DNA of 64,000 bases from Rehmannia glutinosa. Taxonomy: Eukaryota; Streptophyta; Magnoliopsida; Lamiales; Orobanchaceae. The DNA is taken from assembly GCA_016081115.2 (NCBI GenBank), contig JABTTQ020000187.1:372001-436000 (forward strand), in the 5' to 3' direction. How positions within the stretch are numbered: position 1 is the first letter of the stretch; each line of letters opens with the position of its first letter. Below, one piece after another: positions 57,933-64,000 of this stretch. The notes under the pieces were generated by a model. That model did not search any database. It worked only from the letters and a program-made list of their open reading frames with translations, and was not told where the DNA came from. Made by a program: the position numbers and the translations under genes.

Positions 57933-59558
57933 TGTTAAGTTGGAATTTTACCAACAAAATAGGTATCCTAAGATTTAAAAATTGTATTATTTTTAAGTAG
58001 ATTGGGTCCAAATTATTGTTAAAATTATACATCAAGTTGTAATAGGTATCAAGGTACCAAGAAATCAAGAAACGGGTGGAAGACGGTGAAAAATGAATCA
58101 TGGCGGTGAAAGAAAGGAAAAGAAAAGAAAAAAAAAATAAAAATAAAAAAATAAAATGGAGGCTTGTGTACCGCAGTACACAAGTTGGTGTACATCGGTA
58201 CACCAAAAAAAAGTATTTTAGGCTTGTACCACGGTACAAAGCCTTATGTACCGCGATACACATCGTTTTTACTGTGTATCGCGGTGCACTTTGTATGTGC
58301 CACGTTTTGACCCGATTTCACCTGCTTTCGACCGCGATACATTCAATATCTACCGTGGTATCTACAAAATAGTTTTCATCAATAATTCGATTTTACACGG
58401 CGAAAACCATGAACGAATTAATTAACGAGCGAGAAGCACTATCAGCTGAAAGAAGAAGAAGAAGACAACAATCTACACATCAAAAGGAAGATCAGTGGAA
58501 GATATTTGATTATGGACTGTGGAAGACCATCTGTTTGACAACAAATACTTACCAGATGAATGAAATCTTCTGTATAAATAGCCTTCAGTTCAAACGATTG
58601 AAAGACACCTATCATCACATAATCCAAGTTATCAATTTCTTTCCTTCAGTTTATAGTTCTTAGTTTTCTACCATTTGCACGGTTTTGCATAGTAGCTCAG
58701 CAACAGTTGATAGAAAGGGTAGCACAGAGCATGTGCTTACCACTGGAAGCTTGAGAAAGCCACGGGATACATACAAGTTTCTTTTTACCCCTCTCTTTAA
58801 TTCTTGCTTGTAAATTGTAGAACATGTGTGTTATTTGTTGTTTAATTTTTATGGATATCATCATGAGCTAAATTTCTATTTCTAGAGGATGATGTAACTT
58901 AATCGAATCTTATATTTTGATGCTTTATTTATCATGTTTCAATAGTTAATTTATTTATACTGTTTGTTTTAATTACTTCTAAATTACTTGATCAGTAATT
59001 TGGATTATTTGATTTATACAATTATAATTCGAGAGAAGAAATTGTATAACTGGCCTAAAAATAGTATAACTTAGAATTTCATATAATTAAGAAATTTATG
59101 AATTCTCTAAAATCTTGCTTATGAATTCACTAATCTTTATAAAATATATGTTTGTGATTTTTATAGAGATATTGAAATCCAAATGTAGATCTATATAATT
59201 AATTACTAATCGAGAGATAGAATTAATATTTTTTTGGAATTCATGATTTATAAATTACTACTGAATAATTGATAAATTAAGTTAATAAATATAAGATAAG
59301 ATTAAGTGAATTATTCCACTAAAATTTATTTATTATTACATTTTTCGATCAAACTTTGTGTTAAATTGTGTTTTTGCTATTTACTAATTTTAAAAAAGCA
59401 CTCAAACTCATTATTTGATTTTCTAGATAAAATTAAGCTATTTTAATTACAGTACTTAGTGCTTGTTTAATTATCATTCCATGTGGATACGACAACCCAA
59501 TTTTTATCATTATATTAAAACTTGACACCGTACACTTGTGGTAATATTTTCACAACCA
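57933..59558 (+). repeat. Athila 3' LTR
   Basis: TGTTAAGTTGG...TTTCACAACCA, 1,626 bp, aligned to 39098-40720. It contains the GTAC-dyad cluster at 58166-58370 and GTATAAATAG at 58572. Followed by the TSD CCAAT. Confidence 0.93.
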
Positions 59559-59563
59559 CCAAT

Positions 59564-59704
59564 CATGATCAATTATATGTTGTTGTTTCTCGAGTTACAT
59601 ATAGTAAGGGTTTGAAAATATTAGCTTGTGATGAGGATAAAACCAAAGCAAACAGAAGAATTATGTTGTGTATAAAGAAATATTCCAAAATTTATAATTT
59701 TTAA
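59564..59704 (+). pseudogene. Helitron/PIF1-type helicase C-terminal fragment
   Basis: HDQLYVVVSRVTYSKGLKIL then ACDEDKTKANRRIMLCIKKY and SKIYNF before TAA. The H-(G/D)-Q-L-Y-V-(A)-(V)-S-R-V motif is helicase motif VI of PIF1-like helicases, and the GLKIL-(I)-x-DED tail is the usual end of plant Helitron RepHel or PIF1 proteins. The Athila element inserted immediately before the motif (TSD CCAAT ends at 59563). I could not recognise the remaining helicase to the left of 39093, so the rest is lost or diverged. Confidence 0.72.
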
Positions 59705-59838
59705 ATATAGTGATTTAACTCTTTTTTTTAGTTTAATTTGTATTGTACGTTTTTTATATTTATTAATATTGTAACCCTTATATGCATGCAAATCACTGCC
59801 TTGATACAACACACTCAGTGCATTGCAAGGGCAAAAGA

Positions 59839-60576
59839 TTAATTTGCAAATTAACAAGTAGAGTCTAAATATATTTTATAATTATTTTAAGAACTTACAA
59901 ATTAACCACTGAAATGTAAATATACAAAATTAAATCCGTAAAATACGAAAAATAAAATTTTAAAATTATTTAATAAATCTAAAAATAACCAAATGAAATT
60001 TAAAAATGCGAAACAAGATTTAAAAAATTATTTCATTTATATTAAAATTTCCAAAAAAAGTTATTATTTGAATAAATCCAAATAAAATATATTTATTATT
60101 TTACAATTTATTTAAAAATTTAAACATTAATTAAAATAATATAAAATTACAATTTAAAATTTGAAAATGCGTAAAAATCTAAAACTATAATTGAATCTAA
60201 AATTTTAGTTTAGTTACATTGAAAAAAAAGAATATTTCTTATTTTTTTTTTAAATTTTAGTATTTAATTTGAAATTAATTTAAATAATGTTAACATTTTT
60301 AAATAAATTCTAGATTTACTAAATAATATTTAGATTTTATACTAATAGTTCCTGGGTTTATTCAAATAATTTCAATATTTATTCGCTAATTTGTAGATAT
60401 ATTGAATAATTGTTTAAAACTTACTTCACATTTTAGATTTCATTTAGTTATTTTAAGATTTAATAAATACCTTTTAAAGTGTATTTTCCAAATTTGTTTT
60501 CATATATTCAAATTTTAATTGTTATGTTGTAAATTCTTAAAATAATTTTAGACTCTACTTGTTAATTAATTTGCAT
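59839..60576. repeat. Long imperfect fold-back, about 740 bp
   Basis: Left arm begins AATTTGCAAATTAACAAGTAG with AGTC; right arm ends GACTCTACTTGTTAATTAAT with TTGCA. The arms (about 59839-60180 and 60235-60576) keep pairing inward (AAATGAAATTTAAAAATG against TTTTAGATTTCATTT). The centre is near 60208. Very AT-rich. It could be a MITE, a fold-back element or an inverted duplication; no TSD identified. Confidence 0.7.
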
Positions 60577-60701
60577 ATTTTTAAATTGATTTTAAGATTT
60601 CCAGATTTATTTTAACAAATTTAAAATAATATTTAGACTTATTTTACGTGACATATTTGGCACATAAGCTATTAGCTTAAATTTGGGCAATTTGGGCTTA
60701 A

Positions 60702-62480
60702 TGTAGGTCCCAATGGGTGTGAGTAAGGTTTAGAAGGGGGATTGAATAAGCCTTACCAACTTTTCGATTTTAGTCATTTTTTAAAATATTACAGAGTTAA
60801 CTCAAACAGCTGTGTCCTTGAGGGACAACTAAGTTGGTTATTCAGCAGAGTTAGCCACTCAACAGACTCGATAGAGCTGTTGATAGAATAACTCAGTTGT
60901 TTAACATGAACCTTAACTTGGTTGTGTTGGTTTTATCAACGGAAGACTTAACACCCTTTGATTTTAACTTGTTTTAACACTTGATTTTAGCACTTGGTTA
61001 TTGATCAGTTGGGTAACAAATAAGTTTATCATCAGATATAATGTAAATATGCAGAAATGTAAATGTGCTGAAAAATAAATGACACAATTGATTTTTATAG
61101 AGGTTTGAAGATGGAGTAATTCTTCTAATCATCTCTTCTCCAACTCCTGGAGGAATCCACTATGTAAAAGATCTATTTACAAAGTGGTCAACAGTCTAGA
61201 GACAGCCTTGGTCACACAGCTGGCTTCTCTTCCGACTCAGCTTCTTCACAGGGCAGGCGCTTTTGCGCTTTGCTACTTGACTCACTTTCTCAAGCTCTTG
61301 GATTTGATCACGACGCCCTCCAATAACTTGATACTGGTTCGACCTTGAACCTTCCTACAATCCTCCATGGAAAGTAGACCCCTTTGATTCTTCAAAAGTT
61401 TCCTCTTCAATAGGTTTGAAGTTATCTTTTCTTCACAACTTGTGTTGGATCGATTTCCTTCGAATTTCAGGCTTGAGGATTTGCTTGAATATACTTGAGA
61501 ATATTGCAGGTTAATAGTTTGAATATTGCTTGCTTGTTCGTGGTTCAGGTAACCTTTTCTCAATGAATTTCCTCAACCTTTTATAGTGAACTTTCGAAAA
61601 TCTGTCTGTTGAAGAGATATGTTGATTTCAAAAGTCACTTGTGTTCGTTGGCTTGTCTTTTCTTGGTCCTCAATCTTGAGATGTAGACCCTTCCTCGTAT
61701 TAAATGAATTTGCAGCTTTTCAGGTTCTGACACGAGGTACAGTGCTTCCCATTGGTTTATTCCTTTTGCACATTTCTGGGATGAGCACTTTAAGACCTGG
61801 CAACATGGAAGTATTACTTGTTTAAATAATATCTTTGACTTCTGTGCAACGGATTTATTTTAGTTAACTACTCTTGGCTGCTGCCTTTTCCCCCAGGTGA
61901 CTTGAGTCTGCTCCAATCATTAGATGACTCATCTGTCACTTCAACTTGAGACTTGGCTTCTTGAGATGACTTGACTGACTCTTCGCACAGTTGTTCCTCA
62001 GCTGATACATCTTCAGTCGAGTTCTTGATCTTCTATCTTGGCCATACTCAGTTGTTCCACAGCGGAGTCTTCACTTCAGTCTTCAGTTGACTTCTTGTAT
62101 TTCCAGGCGTAGCTGATTTGACTCAGCTTTTCCCCCAGGTGACTTGAGTCTGCTCCAATCATTGGATGACTCATCTGTCACTTCAACTTGAGACTTGGCT
62201 TCTTGAGATGACTTGACTGACTCTTCGCACAGCTGTTCCTCAGCTGATACATCTTCAGTCGAGTTCTTGATCTTCTATCTTGGCCATACGCAGTTGTTCC
62301 ACAGCGGAGTCTTTACTTAAGTCTTCAGTTGACTTCTTATATTTCCAGGCGTAGCTGATTTGACTCAGCTTTTCCAGCCCTATCTATTACAATGAAAATT
62401 ACAAGGAAAATGGGGTGCCAACTTCCCAGTTTAAGTTTTACATGACATTCATCAAAATCTATAAAATAAATTTCCCAACA
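60702..62480 (-). mobile_element. Solo LTR, SIRE-like, minus strand
   Basis: TGTAGGTCCCAATGGGTG at the left and TTTCCCAACA at the right are the inverted ends of the LTR family seen at 11598-13876. A perfect 5-bp TSD, CTTAA, is present (60697-60701, 62481-62485). It is 1,779 bp, longer than the other LTR because a 242-bp unit is duplicated in tandem. A TATA box on minus lies near 61577-61585 (TTTTATAGTG on +). No internal region or PBS. Confidence 0.95.
61886..62369. repeat. 242-bp tandem duplication within the solo LTR
   Basis: Both units begin TTTTCCCCCAGGTGACTTGA (61886 and 62128) and end GCTGATTTGACTCAGC. They differ at only a few bases, so the duplication is young relative to LTR divergence. 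Confidence 0.95.
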
Positions 62481-62640
62481 CTTAATATTGAGGAATTTTA
62501 GTATTTTCGGCTCAATTTGTCCTCAATTCGCTAAAATTTTGAACTTATTGTCCTTATTCAAAGCCCCTAAACTTAGTGTTATTCTTTGCCACTAAGATAT
62601 AGTTAATGTCCTCATTTTGCAATTAATCCAATGGTTATTT
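62481..62640 (-). repeat. Unclassified dispersed repeat (right part), interrupted by the solo LTR
   Basis: With 60640-60701 it forms one sequence matching 37235-37420 in inverse orientation (AATGAGGA-ATTAACTATATC, AAGAAT-ACACTAAGTTTA, AATTGCCCAAAT). The solo LTR inserted at CTTAA inside it. Family unknown. Confidence 0.7.
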
Positions 62641-62974
62641 GATATTCTTGTAAAAAAACAAATTGGTTATTTGATACTTCTAACTTCGTTTTGAGAAACA
62701 ACCTAATTTATTTAACAATAGTACCTTACAACTGATTACAAAGATCAAAATCGTAAAGCCTACAGAATCATAAACTTTCGATAATGGGTCATCTTAATCT
62801 TTTGCAACGACAAAATCATATGAATGAAAAATTACCGAGACAAATCACCACTTATTAAATGGAAAAACTCCTCTTATAAAGGACAAAAAAGCTATCGTGG
62901 AGGAGACTCGTAAACTTTCATAAAAGAAGAAAAACAAACAACTAATTGAAAAACAAAAGAAAAAATAATGTTAC
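62641..62974. other. Spacer without recognisable features
   Basis: A/T-rich, no coding sequence and no repeat recognised. Confidence 0.6.
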
Positions 62975-63221
62975 AACCAGGGGGTTTAGCCACCTGGCCA
63001 CCACAAGGGACTTATTGTCTCTTTTGGAGTGGAGGTGAGAGGTTCAAAGCCCATTCCATCAACTTGCTCCCCGAGGCAATGTGAGCTGGTGAAGATTTGG
63101 TAGAAACTCATACTAAATAACATCCGTGTGGGTTCGATTCGTGGAGAGACCAACTATTATTATCTGGTTGTATGTCAGCAGACCCTCTATAATACTGGCC
63201 AGTGCGTGCACATCCCGCGAC
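62975..63221 (+). repeat. SINE-like sequence with tRNA-type A and B boxes
   Basis: TAGCCACCTGG (62987-62997) resembles an A box and GGTTCAAAGCC (63041-63051) a B box, 44 bp apart, as in tRNA-derived SINEs. A second B-box-like word, GGTTCGATTCG, lies at about 63132-63142. The 3' end of the repeat (CAGTGCGTGCACATCCCGCG) recurs at 63910-63930. No tRNA cloverleaf is formed, so it is not called a tRNA. Confidence 0.45.
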
Positions 63222-63837
63222 TAGGAACGTCAATGTGTAGGATTCTGGTAGGTTTTTATATCCTCCATCCCTATCCCCATCGGGTATTCAATTTTCGTAC
63301 CCATACCAATACCCATCAGGTATTCAATTTTCAGACGCATCCCCATACCATCGGAGGATCGGGTTCATACCCTACCCATACCATATTACCACTTAAAATT
63401 GTATTTTCTCAAATTTGAGATATTTCAATGAAACTATGGATATTACTAAAGTATTAAAAGAAAAATAAGAAAAAGTGAATAAAGATAAGGATTAGTGAAC
63501 TAAATATTATAGAAAAATAAAAAAATATATTAGAAAAGGCAAATCACATGAGTTAGTGGATTTTGATTAGATTTGAGAAAAGAAACTTATTTTAAATATA
63601 AATAAATATGTATGTATAAATAAATAAATAAATATATATGTATAAATTATATAATATTATTTAATCGATTATCAGATAGAGTATGTGTAGGATGTACCTA
63701 ACCCACCTCCATACCCAAAAATAATCATACTCATGTACCTATTTATTTAACCGGGTACAAAAATATCATCCATACCCTCCTCCGTTAGGGTCAGGTTTTG
63801 GATTGTCCACCGAGTTCGAATGAAATTGTCATCCCTA
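63222..63837. mobile_element. hAT-like non-autonomous element
   Basis: Left end TAGGAACGTCAATG and right end AATTGTCATCCCTA form imperfect inverted termini, like those of the 33158-33745 element. The interior repeats GGGTATTCAATTTTC and CCCATACC words. It interrupts the repeat that reads CATCCCGCGGTTTACC at 63919-63935. Eight-base flanks (CCCGCGAC, CGTGCAGT) do not match, so the TSD is not confirmed. Confidence 0.6.
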
Positions 63838-64000
63838 CGTGCAGTTTACCTTGGTGGCAGTGATGAGGAGCCAAAGCTGCTGTCCTCAGGCACTACCATA
63901 ACACTGACCAGCGCGTGCACATCCCGCGGTTTACCTTGGTGGCAACTATGAGGAGCCACATGAGGTAGTGATGAGGAACCAAAATTGTTGTCTTCAAACA
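63838..64000. repeat. Two tandem ~85-bp units at window end
   Basis: GTTTACCTTGGTGGCA is followed by TATGAGGAGCCA or GTGATGAGGAGCCA at 63845 and again at 63930, with the SINE-like 3' end between. It continues the interrupted SINE-like repeat and runs off the window. Confidence 0.6.

Larger units (their letters stand above)
39098..59558 (+). mobile_element. Athila-like Ty3-gypsy element, split by a nested copia element
   Basis: Two ~1.62 kb LTRs (39098-40720, 57933-59558) are flanked by CCAAT on both sides (39093-39097, 59559-59563). The PBS is of the tRNA-Asp kind. Gag, protease, RT, RNase H and IN match the Athila type, and an env-like ORF lies between IN and the 3' LTR. The RT is split at 43605/51849 by an 8.2 kb copia element with its own TSD. 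Without that insertion the element is ~12.2 kb, usual for Athila. All coding parts carry stops, so it can no longer move by itself. Confidence 0.92.

Noticed and set aside
62987..63051. tRNA gene
   Set aside because: A and B box-like words are present, but stems of a cloverleaf do not form.
63214..63221. 8-bp TSD for the second hAT-like element
   Set aside because: Flanks CCCGCGAC and CGTGCAGT do not match.
1..64000. Novel defence, biosynthetic or prokaryote-like gene system
   Set aside because: All readable coding pieces belong to known transposable-element families or to two host gene fragments.

Overview
The window is repeat-dense plant nuclear DNA, almost certainly from an angiosperm and probably a eudicot. 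Nearly all of it is transposable elements nested in one another. The lineages are typical of plants: SIRE-like and other Ty1-copia elements, Tat, Athila and Tekay/Del Ty3-gypsy elements, MULE and hAT DNA transposons, and a scrap of Helitron-type helicase. I see no intact host gene, rRNA, tRNA or CRISPR. The only host-gene material is two gene fragments inside a MULE-like element: an R2R3-MYB exon and a piece of a hydroxyproline-rich glycoprotein family gene. Every long coding region carries stops or frameshifts.

Layout. (1) 1-13876: SIRE-like copia element on +, whose 5' LTR starts before the window. It has gag, PR-IN, RT, RNase H, a 4.7 kb second ORF of the env-like kind, and a ~1.6 kb 3' LTR interrupted by an inverted 696-bp solo LTR of a related family (TSD GGTGT). 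(2) 13877-23069: the 3' part of a Tat-clade gypsy element: gag zinc finger, PR, RT, dual RNase H, IN, a ~69-bp tandem array, a spliced antisense ORF and the 3' LTR. The SIRE element lies directly against its gag. (3) 23327-37129: two inverted MULE arms carrying mudrA-like and Ulp1-protease-like fragments around captured host exons. A minus-strand Tekay-like chromovirus (about 25347-34825) with an odd LTR-internal-LTR-internal structure splits this element. One of its LTRs holds a 588-bp hAT element with a perfect 8-bp TSD. (4) 37130-39092: AT-rich DNA without genes. (5) 39098-59558: a ~20.5 kb Athila-like element (TSD CCAAT) split in its RT by an 8.2 kb copia element at 43606-51843 (TSD GGTAG). 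(6) 59564-64000: a helicase 3' end, a long fold-back, a 1.78 kb minus-strand solo SIRE LTR (TSD CTTAA), a SINE-like sequence and a second hAT-like element.

No new cellular system is evident. The observations most worth checking are: a 240-bp piece of the Athila RT that appears twice, once inside the nested copia element just after its 5' LTR; the Pack-MULE-like locus with two unrelated host gene fragments; a clear bias of the SIRE frameshifts and LTR differences to CAG/CTG sites, which suggests a consensus artefact or a methylation effect; and a TATA box plus 5'-UTR intron just ahead of the Athila env-like ORF.

Boundaries given with TSDs or LTR-pair matches are read directly from the sequence. 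Lineage names rest on remembered family motifs, not on a search.
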